10,931 bases of DNA, taken from assembly GCA_037444185.1 (NCBI GenBank), contig JBBIMW010000057.1:1-10931 (forward strand), written 5' to 3'. This document shows positions 1 to 8,190 of the stretch, in pieces. The position numbers and the translations under genes were made by a program. Numbering within the stretch: position 1 is the stretch's first letter; each line of letters begins with the position of its first letter. A model generated the notes under the pieces. That model was not told the DNA's origin, ran no database searches, and saw only the letters and a program-made list of their open reading frames with translations. This DNA is from JAILZP01 sp037444185. GTDB taxonomy: Bacteria; Bacillota; Desulfotomaculia; Desulfotomaculales; Desulfocucumaceae.

Positions 1-1174
1 CCCCCCGCTTCAGCTCGTCCCCCCCCAGTATTATCACACAGGGGCAGCCGGTCCTGCCGGCGGATTTCATCTGGGCTTTTAGACTACGGCCGAGGTAGTC
101 TCTGTCCGCAATGAGGCCGTTCCTCCTCAGTTCAAAAAGAATGCCCGGGGCCCTATCCTCACAGGCCGGGTCCGCCACTGCCACAAAGACATCCGGCCGG
201 TGACGGGGAGGAAAAGGCAGTCCCTGCTTTTCCATGGCCAGTATTATCCTTTCCACCCCCAGGGCATAGCCCACGCCCGGAGTGGCAGGGCCTCCACAGG
301 CCTCCACCAGTCCATTGTATCTTCCCCCTCCGCCTATGGAATTCTGGGCCCCTATACCGGCGGCCATCACCTCGAAAGCGGTGTGGGTGTAATAATCAAG
401 TCCCCGGACCAGCCGGCCGTCCACCAGATAGGTAATACCAAGACTGTCCAGATAACCCTTCACCCTGTTGAAATGCTCCCCGCAACTTGCACAGAGGCAG
501 TCCAGGGTGGTGGGGGCGTTCCGGGCCGTCCCGCCGCACCTTTCCACCTTGCAGTCCAGGAGCCTCAAAGGATTCCTGTCCAGCCTGCCCCTGCAATCAG
601 CGCAGATGTTTTCCAAGTGTGGCCGGAAAAATTCCTTCAGTTTGGTCCTCAGCACTGACCTGCACTGCGGGCAGCCCACACTGTTGATATGTAGTTCCAG
701 CCCTGTGAGGCCCAATCGCCCGTAAAAATCCATGGCCATGGCCACGACCTCGGCGTCCAGGGCCGGTTCCCCCGACCCCAGGGCCTCCACCCCCAGTTGG
801 TGGAACTGCCTGTACCTGCCGGCCTGGGGCCTGTCGTACCTGAACATCGGGCCCGTATAATACACCTTTACGGGCAGCGGGCCGGCGTAAAGCCTGTTTT
901 CCAGGTAAGCCCGGATGACCGGGGCAGTCCCCTCCGGCCTCAGGGTAATGCTGCGGCCTCCCCTGTCCCGGAAGGTATACACTTCCTTTTCCACTATGTC
1001 CGTGGTGTCCCCCACCCCCCGCTCGAAAAGCTCCGTGTGCTCAAAAACGGGGGTGCGTATCTCCTCGAAATTGTACTCCCGGCAGACACGCATAAATGTT
1101 TCCTCCAGGAACCTCCACCCGCCCGCGTCCCCGGGCAGCACATCGGCCGTCCCCCGGGGCCTGGTAGTAATCAT
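1..1174 (-). CDS. hisS: Histidyl-tRNA synthetase, C-terminus cut off by window edge
   Basis: Class II aminoacyl-tRNA synthetase that charges tRNA-His in the cytoplasm. The visible 391 residues start MITTRPRGTADVLPG and carry the family landmarks: LRPEGTAP (about 78-85), motif 2 as FRYDRPQAGRYRQFHQ (111-126), the histidine-specific loop VRGLDYYTHTAFEV (near 257-270) and motif 3 as GVGYALGVERI (near 300). It then enters the anticodon-binding domain and runs off the left edge at GDELKRG; about 30 residues of a usual 420 are missing. The ATG at 1174 has a GGAGGT site (1182-1187) 7 bases upstream, which fixes the start. The 253-base leader shows no T-box specifier or AGGGTGG-type antiterminator. 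A lone TTGACA (1346-1351) has no matching -10. The gene may be co-transcribed with the upstream hydrolase gene or have its own promoter. Identification is secure. Confidence 0.97.
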   Translation of the reverse strand, partial: MITTRPRGTADVLPGDAGGWRFLEETFMRVCREYNFEEIRTPVFEHTELFERGVGDTTDIVEKEVYTFRDRGGRSITLRPEGTAPVIRAYLENRLYAGPLPVKVYYTGPMFRYDRPQAGRYRQFHQLGVEALGSGEPALDAEVVAMAMDFYGRLGLTGLELHINSVGCPQCRSVLRTKLKEFFRPHLENICADCRGRLDRNPLRLLDCKVERCGGTARNAPTTLDCLCASCGEHFNRVKGYLDSLGITYLVDGRLVRGLDYYTHTAFEVMAAGIGAQNSIGGGGRYNGLVEACGGPATPGVGYALGVERIILAMEKQGLPFPPRHRPDVFVAVADPACEDRAPGILFELRRNGLIADRDYLGRSLKAQMKSAGRTGCPCVIILGGDELKRG

Positions 1175-1364
1175 GACCAATACCTCCAAAGTCAATAGAA
1201 TACGATTACCTTGCAAATGGATTATTCTGCCTTCGGGCCCTCCAGGCGGCCGGCAAAAGATGATAACCCCCATATCCGTGGCCTGCACCGCCAAAAACAG
1301 GTCAAAGACGGGAGTCACAAAATTTCCGCACACAGGCATAAAAGCTGTCAACACCGGAGTATTA

Positions 1365-1401
1365 CGGGCTTACCGTGTTATAATGGCACGGATACAGCCC
1401 G
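1365..1401 (-). other. Imperfect 13-bp stem-loop in the hisS leader
   Basis: Between the hydrolase stop and hisS, bases 1365-1377 pair with 1387-1401 (arms CGGGCT-TA-CCGTG and CACGG-TA-AGCCCG) with two single-base bulges and a 9-base loop TTATAATGG. Neither side is followed by a T-run, so it is not a standard intrinsic terminator. It could be an mRNA processing or stability element or an unrecognised leader structure. A second small hairpin (1414-1435) contains the stop codon of the hydrolase gene. Function is unknown; the pairing itself is read directly. Confidence 0.5.
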
Positions 1402-1427
1402 AGGCTTGCAAGGCGTGGCAAAGCTTT

Positions 1428-2057
1428 TTACCACGTCCCGTTGAGAAATGGATTGTGCCTGGCCTCCCCCCCAACGGTGGATGACGGGCCATGGCCCGGA
1501 TAAACCTGGGTTTCCGGCGGGTAAACAAGCAGCTTTTCCTTGATGGATCTGATCATTAAATCATGGTTTCCGCCCGGGAAGTCCGATCGGCCTACAGAAC
1601 CTGCAAACAGCGTGTCCCCGGTGATCAGTCTGCCACCCGCGAAAATGCAGATGCCACCGGGAGTATGCCCGGGAGTATGTATTATTACCAGGCGCTCTTT
1701 ACCCACCTCCACCACATCCCCGTCCTTTAACAGCCTGTCCGCAGGCTTAAACTGCAGGCTCATGCCGGTATACATGGACAGGTTCCTGCCGGGGCTGGTG
1801 ATCATATCCGCGTCCCCCGAGTGAATCAGCACCCGGGCTTTGGTGGCCTCCGCCACCTGCCCCAGGGCGCCTATGTGATCGGCGTGTCCGTGGGTCAAAA
1901 TAATGTAACGGCAGTTCAGTTTAAGCTCCTCCAATTTGCGCAGTATCCTGCCCCCCTCGGCCCCGGGGTCCACCACCGCCGCCTCCCGGGTTTCTTCGCA
2001 GCCGATGAAATAACAGTTGTTATCCATGGGTCCCACTGAAATTCCGCTAAAAATCAA
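1428..2057 (-). CDS. Metallo-beta-lactamase fold hydrolase, glyoxalase II-like
   Basis: Cytosolic metal-dependent hydrolase of the MBL superfamily, closest in style to the short glyoxalase-II-like proteins (YqgX/YcbL group) that act on thioesters such as hydroxyacyl-glutathione analogues; the substrate cannot be read from sequence. In the 209-residue form the binuclear site is complete: HGHADH at 56-61, HTPGH ending at His131, GDTLF with Asp148, and YPGHGP with His189. Start choice: an ATG at 2105 overlaps the dtd stop (TAATG) but has no ribosome-binding site. A TTG at 2057 has a perfect AAGGAGG (2066-2072) 8 bases upstream, and the protein then begins at IFSGISVGPMDNNCY, as family members do. 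I favour TTG; the longer form would have 225 residues. It follows dtd closely in the operon. The fold and active site are certain, the exact substrate is not. Confidence 0.93.
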   Translation of the reverse strand: MIFSGISVGPMDNNCYFIGCEETREAAVVDPGAEGGRILRKLEELKLNCRYIILTHGHADHIGALGQVAEATKARVLIHSGDADMITSPGRNLSMYTGMSLQFKPADRLLKDGDVVEVGKERLVIIHTPGHTPGGICIFAGGRLITGDTLFAGSVGRSDFPGGNHDLMIRSIKEKLLVYPPETQVYPGHGPSSTVGGEARHNPFLNGTW

Positions 2058-2104
2058 TCCACTAACCTCCTTGTCGGAAACTGTATTCAGTCCCGGTCCC
2101 AGCA

Positions 2105-2554
2105 TTAAAATTGTTTCTTGCTGTCCAATAGCATTGTAATCGGCCCGTCATTGACAATCTCCACCAGCATGCGGGACCGGAAGGCCCCGGTGGCCACGGA
2201 AACACCAAAGCCCGCAAGCTCGGACACAAACAGTTCGTAAAGCTCCCGGCCCCGGTCCGCCGGCGCCGCCTCGGAAAACCCCGGCCTGCGCCCGTGCCTG
2301 CAATCGCCGTAGAGAGTAAACTGCGAAACCACCAGAGCCCCTCCCTTCACGTCCAGCAGTGAACGGTTGAGCTTCCCCTCCAGGTCTTCAAATATGCGCA
2401 GGTTGGCAATTCTCCCGGCCAGATAAGAGGCGTCATCCGGTCCATCCCCCCGCCCGACACCCAAAAGAACCACCATCCCGGGGCCGATTCCGGCCACGGT
2501 CTCACCGTTCACATCCACCGAACCCCTGGCCACCCGCTGAACCACAGCCCGCAA
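2105..2554 (-). CDS. dtd: D-aminoacyl-tRNA deacylase
   Basis: Homodimeric deacylase that removes D-amino acids (and glycine mischarged on tRNA-Ala) from tRNA, guarding translation against wrong stereochemistry. The 149-residue length is typical. Both active-site signatures are present: SQFTLYGD (77-84) and NDGPIT (135-140), the family's SQFTL and NxGPxT motifs. The start is TTG at 2554, giving the canonical MRAVVQRV opening, with GGAGGT (2564-2569) 9 bases upstream. The stop overlaps by one base an ATG in frame with the next gene, though that gene probably starts at a later TTG. It lies 60 bases after relA, the same neighbour order as in Bacillus, and is probably in the same transcript. Nothing is missing or damaged. 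Confidence 0.97.
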   Translation of the reverse strand: MRAVVQRVARGSVDVNGETVAGIGPGMVVLLGVGRGDGPDDASYLAGRIANLRIFEDLEGKLNRSLLDVKGGALVVSQFTLYGDCRHGRRPGFSEAAPADRGRELYELFVSELAGFGVSVATGAFRSRMLVEIVNDGPITMLLDSKKQF

Positions 2555-2614
2555 CCAACTTGCACCTCCGTATAAAACCGGGGCCGGAATACAGGCTCTC
2601 CTGTCTCCTCACCC

Positions 2615-4774
2615 TCAACTGGTTCTTTTAACCTCAAATACATCCTTCACCCGGTTGATTTTGGCCACAATATAGTCCAGCTGCTCCTTGCTCTTCATTT
2701 CCAGCACTATTTCAATCAGGGCGGATCCCTTGTGCCCCCGGGCATTGACCCAGATGGCGCTGATTTTCATCTCCACCAGCACGGCCAGCACATCACTGAG
2801 CATCCCCGCCCGGTCCACCCCCGCAATCTCCAGCTTGACCTGGAACGGCGCCTGAAAATCGCTGTCCCAGTCCACCTCCACCAGCCTTTGATCCTCTCCG
2901 CGCTTGAAAAAATTCAGATTCCGGCAGTCGGCCCGGTGTATGGACACCCCCCTGCCCCTGGTGATATAGCCCACAATGGGGTCACCGGGAATGGGATTGC
3001 AGCAGTGGGATAACCTGATCAGCAGATTGTCGACACCCCGCACCCGGATGCCCAGGGTGGGACGCCCCCAGTCCGGCTTTGCCTTTGGATCGCCCACCAG
3101 CGCCTGATACTCCTCGGCCACGGTCCCCTTCTTCTCGGGCCTGCCTTCCTTAATCCGGTTCAATATCAGGGTGGCGGTCACGGCGCCCTCACCCACGGCG
3201 GCGTATATGTCCTCGGCGGTCAGCAGGGTATAACGGCGCCCTGCCTCCAGCAGGCGGTCAACCTTGAGAAGATCCGGCTCCAGCCCCACCCTCCTGGCCT
3301 CCCGCTCCAGCAACTCCCTTCCCCGGACAATATTTTCCTCCCGCTTTTCTTTTTTATACCATTGCCGGATACGGTTCTTGGCCTGGGAGGTTTTCACCAG
3401 GCTTAGCCAGTCCCGGCTGGGGCCCGCCGGTTGCTTGGAGGTGATGATCTCGACTATATCGCCGTTTTTCATCTTGTAGTCCAGGGGCACAATGCGCCCG
3501 TTCACCTTGGCCCCCACGCACCTGTGCCCCACCTGGGTATGCACCCGGTAGGCGAAATCTATGGGCACTGACCCCGCCGGCAACTCGTAGACATCCCCTT
3601 TGGGGGTGAATACAAAAACCGTATCCGCAAAAAGATCTATTTTAAGGGTTTCCATGAATTCCCGGGCATCCCTAAGGTCATGCTGCCATTCCAGCAGCTG
3701 GCGCAGCCAGGCCAATTTCTTGTCGAAATCCTTGTCTCCCCGGCCCCCTTCTTTATAGCGCCAGTGTGCGGCGATACCGTACTCGGCGGTGCGGTGCATA
3801 TCCAGTGTGCGGATCTGTATCTCCAGGGGCTCCCCCAGGGGACCAACCACCGAAGTGTGCAGCGACTGGTACATATTGGCCTTGGGCATGGCTATATAGT
3901 CTTTGAAACGCCCCGGGATGGGCTTCCAGAGGGTGTGTACCGTGCCCAGGGACCCGTAGCAATCCCTGACCGAGTTGACAATAATTCTCACGGCCATCAC
4001 GTCATATATCTCGCTCAGGTCCTTTTGCTGCTCCTCCATTTTTTCGTAAATGCTATACAGATGCTTGGGCCGCCCCTGGATGTCGGCCTCGATTCCCACC
4101 GCCGCCAGCTTTTCTTTCAGTACCTGGATCACATTTTTGATATACTCTTCCCTTTTGACCCTGCTCTGGGCGATGCGGTCGGCCAATTCGTAGTATTTGT
4201 CCTTGCGCAGGTGACGGAAGGACAGGTCCTCCAACTCCCACTTGATGTAGTATATCCCCAACCGGTGTGCCAGAGGGGCGTATATTTCAAGGGTTTCCTG
4301 GGATATCTCCTTCCGTTTCCCCTCGGGATGATGTTTGAGGGTGCGCATGTTGTGAAGCCGGTCCGCCAGTTTGATCAATATAACCCGTATGTCCTTGGCC
4401 ATGGCCAGAAACATTTTCCTCAGATTTTCCGCCTGCTGCTCCTCCTTGGATTTGAATTCAAGGCGGCCCAGCTTGGTCACTCCGTCCACCAGCAGGGCTA
4501 TCTCCCCGCCGAATTCTTTATCAATCTCGTCCGGCGTGACGGCCGTATCCTCCACCACATCATGAAGGAGTCCGGCCAACAATGTTTCCAAATCCATTTC
4601 CAGTTCCGACAGAATCATGGCCACCGCCAGAGGATGGCTGATGTAATTTTCACCGGAATTGCGCAACTGCCCCCGATGGGCCTCGGCGGCAAATTCATAA
4701 GCCCGGCGGAGCAGGACAAGGTCGGCCTCCGGGTTGTAGTCAAGCACTTTTTGAACCAGATGGTCGAAGTTCAT
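2615..4774 (-). CDS. relA: Bifunctional (p)ppGpp synthetase/hydrolase Rel
   Basis: Ribosome-associated stringent-response enzyme that makes (p)ppGpp from ATP and GDP/GTP and also degrades it. The 719-residue chain has the full long-RSH layout. The N-terminal HD hydrolase domain has His47, HDVVED (71-76) and LADRLHN (136-142). The synthetase domain (about 230-340) has GRPKH (234-238), RFKD (289-292) and YQSLHT (302-307). A TGS domain follows at about 384-446, then a helical/Cys region containing HCCNPIPGDPIVGY, and a C-terminal ACT/RRM domain (about 645-719). RFKD, of the RxKD type, is the signature of bifunctional Rel rather than synthetase-only RelA, and the HD residues are intact, so both activities are expected. 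The ATG has only a weak purine-rich upstream site (GGGA). It sits 78 bases after recJ; the apt gene often found in that gap is missing. Confidence 0.97.
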   Translation of the reverse strand: MNFDHLVQKVLDYNPEADLVLLRRAYEFAAEAHRGQLRNSGENYISHPLAVAMILSELEMDLETLLAGLLHDVVEDTAVTPDEIDKEFGGEIALLVDGVTKLGRLEFKSKEEQQAENLRKMFLAMAKDIRVILIKLADRLHNMRTLKHHPEGKRKEISQETLEIYAPLAHRLGIYYIKWELEDLSFRHLRKDKYYELADRIAQSRVKREEYIKNVIQVLKEKLAAVGIEADIQGRPKHLYSIYEKMEEQQKDLSEIYDVMAVRIIVNSVRDCYGSLGTVHTLWKPIPGRFKDYIAMPKANMYQSLHTSVVGPLGEPLEIQIRTLDMHRTAEYGIAAHWRYKEGGRGDKDFDKKLAWLRQLLEWQHDLRDAREFMETLKIDLFADTVFVFTPKGDVYELPAGSVPIDFAYRVHTQVGHRCVGAKVNGRIVPLDYKMKNGDIVEIITSKQPAGPSRDWLSLVKTSQAKNRIRQWYKKEKREENIVRGRELLEREARRVGLEPDLLKVDRLLEAGRRYTLLTAEDIYAAVGEGAVTATLILNRIKEGRPEKKGTVAEEYQALVGDPKAKPDWGRPTLGIRVRGVDNLLIRLSHCCNPIPGDPIVGYITRGRGVSIHRADCRNLNFFKRGEDQRLVEVDWDSDFQAPFQVKLEIAGVDRAGMLSDVLAVLVEMKISAIWVNARGHKGSALIEIVLEMKSKEQLDYIVAKINRVKDVFEVKRTS

Positions 4775-4852
4775 ATAAATCGTTCCCAGCTATCCAAGTT
4801 GTCTAAAAGCCGCATCTGAATACCGACAGAGTGAGAAGCTCAGAATAAGCTG

Positions 4853-7537
4853 TTATATATAGAGGCTCTTCCACCATTCCTCTGTATTCAGCCTGATTTC
4901 CCGCCCGGCCGCGAAAGTGGCCGATGTGGAAAGCTCCCTCTTCCCGTTAACGGCGGAGTGCATCACCCGGTACCCGTCTTCTTCACAGCAGTATTCCAGC
5001 AGGCCCAGGTCGGCGAAAACGGCCAAGCCGAAGGCCAGGGTATGCAGACCGGCCCTGGACAGCCCCCGCCGCCTCATAAATTCCACCACCTGACCGGAAT
5101 CAAGGCAACCCGAGCCGCCGGCCCTGATCCGGATGTACAGCTCCGCCAGCCGGTCCCGGCCGGGAGCCAGGGACTCAAGGTATTCCAGCCCGGCCCGGAG
5201 GTCGCTTTCTTTAAACAGAGGATGGCACTCCGCCCCCGCCCCCAGGGCCGGGCCGGCCTCCTCCGGGCTGTAGGGCAGGTCGTACAGAACAATCCGGCGG
5301 GGATTTACATCCGCCGGCATGGACCCATATGTACATACCAGTGCACCAACGGCGCCGGAAGAAAAGGATTCCATCAGCAACCCGGTCTCTCCCGGAAGAA
5401 CTCCGGGGTGAACAAAGGCCGCCGGGATGCCGGCCCGGTTCAAAAAGAAGGCCAGTTCCACGGCCCGGCCCGGGGAATTGACCAGCACCAGATTTCCGCA
5501 CCCCCGGTGGATCAGGGAATAAAGCCTGGCCGGCCTGTATTCACCGGGCCGATCCTTCATTATACGCGGCCGGCGCCCGGTTTGCCCGTAATCCGCCGGG
5601 GCCGGGCCGGGAAAATATTGAAGGTACCGGCCGGGATAAATGAAACGATCCGATTTTTCCCGGTAACGGTGTAACACCGCCGGGATAAATTCCGGCACCA
5701 GGGCCAGGGGGCCCACCCTTCTCAAAGACTCCACGGGCGTCCGGGGGCCGGTGCCGCAAAGAACACCGATGCCGGCGGAACGTCCGCCCGGCGGCTCATT
5801 CCTCCAGCCCCCCCCGGCGGGCCGTATCTCCTTTACCTCCAACTGGACCGACCGCCGCCCTTTCCAGGTATTAAAGGAGGGGAAGAAGGCCAAATCCACT
5901 TCCGAAGCGGCGGCAATTTCATTTATACTGGAAGCCATCCTGAAGGCTATTCCCTCCAGAACGGCCCCATCCTCCCCGACCGTCATCTTCAGATGTTCGC
6001 CATTCCTGCCTGCCTCACGGCAGGAAAGAAGAGCAACCCCCCGGCAGGCCAGCACCGGGCCGGGATTGCAATAACCAAAGGGGGCCAGCATCTGTATTTC
6101 TTCAACCAGCCCGTCGGTTATATCCTTTAACGGCACCGTGGCGTCCAGGTCTACGCCGGGCACAAAGGTTTCCCCGTCGATATAACTGTCAGCGTACTGG
6201 TTCAGGGCTTCGCGAAAACTGGCCAGCCTGTCGACCGGCAGCGAAAATCCGACGGCCTGGGCGTGCCCTCCGAACTTATTCAGCAAATCCCCACAGTGGG
6301 TCAATGCGTCGTACAGGTGAAAACCCGATATACTGCGGCCCGACCCCTTTCCCTCGGCGCCATCCAGGGTAATCAGCAAAACAGGCCGGTAATACCTGTC
6401 CACCAGCCGGGACGCCACTATGCCCAACACCCCGGGATGCCACCGGGGCGATGACAATACAATTACCCTCCCGTCAGTCAACGACGGGTCCGCATCCAAC
6501 ATTCCCATGGCTTCGGCCAGCACCAGGCTTTCTATTCTCTGTCTCTCCTGATTTCCCCTGTGCAACAGTGAGGCCAGCTCCCAGGCCTCCTCCGGATCTC
6601 CGGCAAGAAGCAGCTCCACCGCCCTGGCGGCGTCACCAACCCTCCCGGCGGCATTCAGCCTGGGCGCCAAGGCAAACCCCACCTCCCTGACGTCCAACCG
6701 GTCCGGTTTTACCCCCGATACCTCCATCAGCGCCCTTATGCCGGGACTGCCGGTACCGGCCAGGGCGGGCAGCCCATACCTCACGATGATCCTGTTTTCA
6801 GCGGTGAGAGGCACTATATCGGCCACCGTCCCCAGGCAGGCAAGGTCCAGATAATCGGTCCAGTCCCCGCCCCCCGGCCCGCAGTGTTCCAAAAGGGCCC
6901 GGGCCAGCTTCAGGGCCACTCCCACGCCGGCCAGTTCCTTGAAGGGGTAGGGGCAATCCGCCCGCTTGGGATTGATCACAGCCGCGGCGGCCGGTATCTC
7001 CCCCGGGGGCTGGTGGTGGTCGGTAATCACTATGTCCGGGCCGCATTCGGCCCGGTTCAGGGCAACCTCCTCAATGGCGCTGATGCCGCAGTCCACCGTC
7101 ACCACCAGGCCGTATCCCTCCCGCCCGGCCCTGCGCAGCGCCTCCGTGTGCAGTCCGTAACCCTCCTCAATGCGGTGGGGGATATAGAAACCCACCGGCG
7201 CCCCCAGCCTGGTGAAGAGCTTTACCAGAAGGGCGGTGGCCGTGACTCCGTCGGCGTCATAGTCCCCGTATACCAGTATTTTCTCGCCGCTGTCCAGGGC
7301 CGCCCTGATCCTCCGGACGGCTTTCCCCATGTCCGCCATGAGGAGGGGGTCGTGCAGCCCATCCAGTCCACCTTCCAGAAAAAGCCTTGCCTCCTCCACA
7401 GTGGTTATCCCCCTGTTGGCCATGATTCCGGCCAGTACCGGAGAAACCCCCAGTTCATGCTGGAAGATATACAGCAAGGCCGGATCGGCGGCCCGGACAC
7501 GCCATACTTTTCTCTTGTTCATTTTTCCCCCGGACAT
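4853..7537 (-). CDS. recJ: Single-stranded-DNA-specific exonuclease RecJ with long C-terminal extension
   Basis: Metal-dependent 5'-3' ssDNA exonuclease for recombination, mismatch and base-excision repair. DHH-family motifs are complete: GDYDADG (91-97), VTVDCG (146-151), DHH (173-175) and ACLGTVADIVPL, followed by the DHHA1 part with GGHAQAVGFS. An OB-like region follows, then a long Firmicutes-type C-terminal domain (Pfam ssDNA-exonuc_C, as I recall it). Within this, residues about 680-762 read like a degenerate superfamily-2 helicase second domain: NRAGIPAAFVHPG, ESFSSGAVGALVCTYG, YDLPYSPE. A predicted helical stretch follows. At 894 residues it is longer than Bacillus RecJ (about 790). 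Start: ATG 7537 lacks a ribosome-binding site; the in-frame ATG at 7522 (MNKRKVWRV) follows GGGGG and resembles usual RecJ openings, so it may be the true start. The gene heads the operon. Confidence 0.95.
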   Translation of the reverse strand: MSGGKMNKRKVWRVRAADPALLYIFQHELGVSPVLAGIMANRGITTVEEARLFLEGGLDGLHDPLLMADMGKAVRRIRAALDSGEKILVYGDYDADGVTATALLVKLFTRLGAPVGFYIPHRIEEGYGLHTEALRRAGREGYGLVVTVDCGISAIEEVALNRAECGPDIVITDHHQPPGEIPAAAAVINPKRADCPYPFKELAGVGVALKLARALLEHCGPGGGDWTDYLDLACLGTVADIVPLTAENRIIVRYGLPALAGTGSPGIRALMEVSGVKPDRLDVREVGFALAPRLNAAGRVGDAARAVELLLAGDPEEAWELASLLHRGNQERQRIESLVLAEAMGMLDADPSLTDGRVIVLSSPRWHPGVLGIVASRLVDRYYRPVLLITLDGAEGKGSGRSISGFHLYDALTHCGDLLNKFGGHAQAVGFSLPVDRLASFREALNQYADSYIDGETFVPGVDLDATVPLKDITDGLVEEIQMLAPFGYCNPGPVLACRGVALLSCREAGRNGEHLKMTVGEDGAVLEGIAFRMASSINEIAAASEVDLAFFPSFNTWKGRRSVQLEVKEIRPAGGGWRNEPPGGRSAGIGVLCGTGPRTPVESLRRVGPLALVPEFIPAVLHRYREKSDRFIYPGRYLQYFPGPAPADYGQTGRRPRIMKDRPGEYRPARLYSLIHRGCGNLVLVNSPGRAVELAFFLNRAGIPAAFVHPGVLPGETGLLMESFSSGAVGALVCTYGSMPADVNPRRIVLYDLPYSPEEAGPALGAGAECHPLFKESDLRAGLEYLESLAPGRDRLAELYIRIRAGGSGCLDSGQVVEFMRRRGLSRAGLHTLAFGLAVFADLGLLEYCCEEDGYRVMHSAVNGKRELSTSATFAAGREIRLNTEEWWKSLYI

Positions 7538-7561
7538 ACTTATACATATACGTTATTCAAG

Positions 7562-7590
7562 ATTATATCGGAGGTGATGCCGGGAAGCAA
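7562..7590 (-). promoter_or_regulatory. Sigma-A-type promoter for recJ operon
   Basis: Read on the minus strand, a TTGCTT -35 (7585-7590) is followed by a 17-base spacer and a perfect TATAAT -10 (7562-7567). Predicted transcription would start near 7555, giving a 17-base leader to ATG 7537 or about 32 bases to ATG 7522; the short leader is another reason to consider the second ATG. It is the only good promoter seen for the five-gene block. Confidence 0.6.
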
Positions 7591-7637
7591 TGAGGTATTT
7601 GGGACCGGGCACTGAAATAACTTTGTTCTGAAGGAAT

Positions 7638-7712
7638 TGTCCGGCAGGGACGAGAATTACTTTCCGGACACCATAAAACACCGGCAGGCCCCCGCGCCGT
7701 CCGGGGCGGCGC
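7638..7712. repeat. Inverted repeat and GC hairpin in divergent region
   Basis: Two separate symmetric elements lie in the recJ/yraN gap. TGTCCGG (7638-7644) and CCGGACA (7664-7670) form a perfect 7-bp inverted repeat around 19 bases. GCGCCG (7694-7699) and CGGCGC (7707-7712) form a perfect 6-bp stem with a TCCGGGG loop. Neither is followed by a T-run on either strand, so they are not clear terminators. They may be protein-binding sites or chance structures in GC-rich DNA. Confidence 0.35.
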
Positions 7713-7737
7713 CATCGATCCGCCGGAACTCAGAATG

Positions 7738-7768
7738 AATAACTTAAATAACTTAGGTACCCGGTACC
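7738..7768. repeat. Tandem 9-mers plus double GGTACC, possible operator
   Basis: AATAACTTA occurs twice in perfect tandem (7738-7746, 7747-7755) and runs directly into two GGTACC palindromes separated by one C (7756-7761, 7763-7768). The array ends 34 bases before the yraN start and about 170 bases before the recJ promoter. Such compact repetition in an AT-rich patch suggests a binding site controlling yraN. No -10/-35 pair for yraN was found, so it could also overlap an unusual promoter. Confidence 0.4.
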
Positions 7769-7802
7769 AAATAGGCCATTTTCAGAGCAGGGAGTTTTGC
7801 CT

Positions 7803-8165
7803 TTGACCAGGGAAAGAATATCGCTGGGGCAATCCGGCGAGGAGGCGGCCTTAAGCTATTTGAAAAACAAAGGATTCCGCATTGTGCGGAGAAACTTCCG
7901 CTGTCATCTGGGTGAGCTCGATATTATAGCACTGGACGGCCCCTGTCTGGTTTTTGTAGAGGTCAGGACCGTGGCCGGCGACACCTTCGGGACAGCCCTG
8001 GAAAGGGTGAACCGTAAAAAAAGGCTAAAGATTAAGCAGGTGGCCATGTATTTTATTAATTCAGCCGGGGCGGGGGACATGCCCTTGCGGTTCGACGTCA
8101 TGGCGGTTACCGCGGGCCCCGGCGGGAAAATCACACATATGGAACACATCATCAACGCCTTTTGA
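7803..8165 (+). CDS. yraN: YraN/UPF0102 nuclease-fold protein
   Basis: Small 120-residue protein of the UPF0102/YraN family, which has a Holliday-junction-resolvase/RecB-like endonuclease fold; its cellular role is unproven, though a DNA-processing job is assumed. Visible hallmarks are GQSGEEAALSYLKNKGF near the N-terminus and the predicted metal-site core GELDIIALDG (37-46) followed by LVFVEVRT (49-56). The usual E-V-K-T is E-V-R-T here, so the catalytic lysine position holds arginine. Start: the TTG at 7803 has GGGAG (7790-7794) at 8-base spacing. A TTG two codons earlier (7797) is too close to that site. The stop is 25 bases from that of the convergent gene, with no clear terminator between. 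In many genomes yraN precedes comM/yifB; here that gene comes about 2 kb later. Confidence 0.93.
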   Translation: MTRERISLGQSGEEAALSYLKNKGFRIVRRNFRCHLGELDIIALDGPCLVFVEVRTVAGDTFGTALERVNRKKRLKIKQVAMYFINSAGAGDMPLRFDVMAVTAGPGGKITHMEHIINAF

Positions 8166-8190
8166 TATTCCGGACTTGCCGCTTTCCATC

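Noticed and set aside
1379..1384. Perfect TATAAT on the plus strand
   Set aside because: It is the loop of the hairpin at 1365-1401, has no -35 at 16-18 bases, and leads into no plus-strand gene.
1175..1427. T-box riboswitch expected upstream of hisS
   Set aside because: No AGGGTGG-type T-box core, specifier-like stem or downstream GC hairpin with T-run could be found in the minus-strand leader.
3680..4819. Long plus-strand open frame opposite relA
   Set aside because: It lies antisense within a certain relA gene, its translation has no recognisable domain, and it results from GC-biased codon use in relA.
6884..7615. Long plus-strand open frame opposite the recJ start
   Set aside because: Mostly antisense to recJ's catalytic domain and not similar to any family; a shadow frame.
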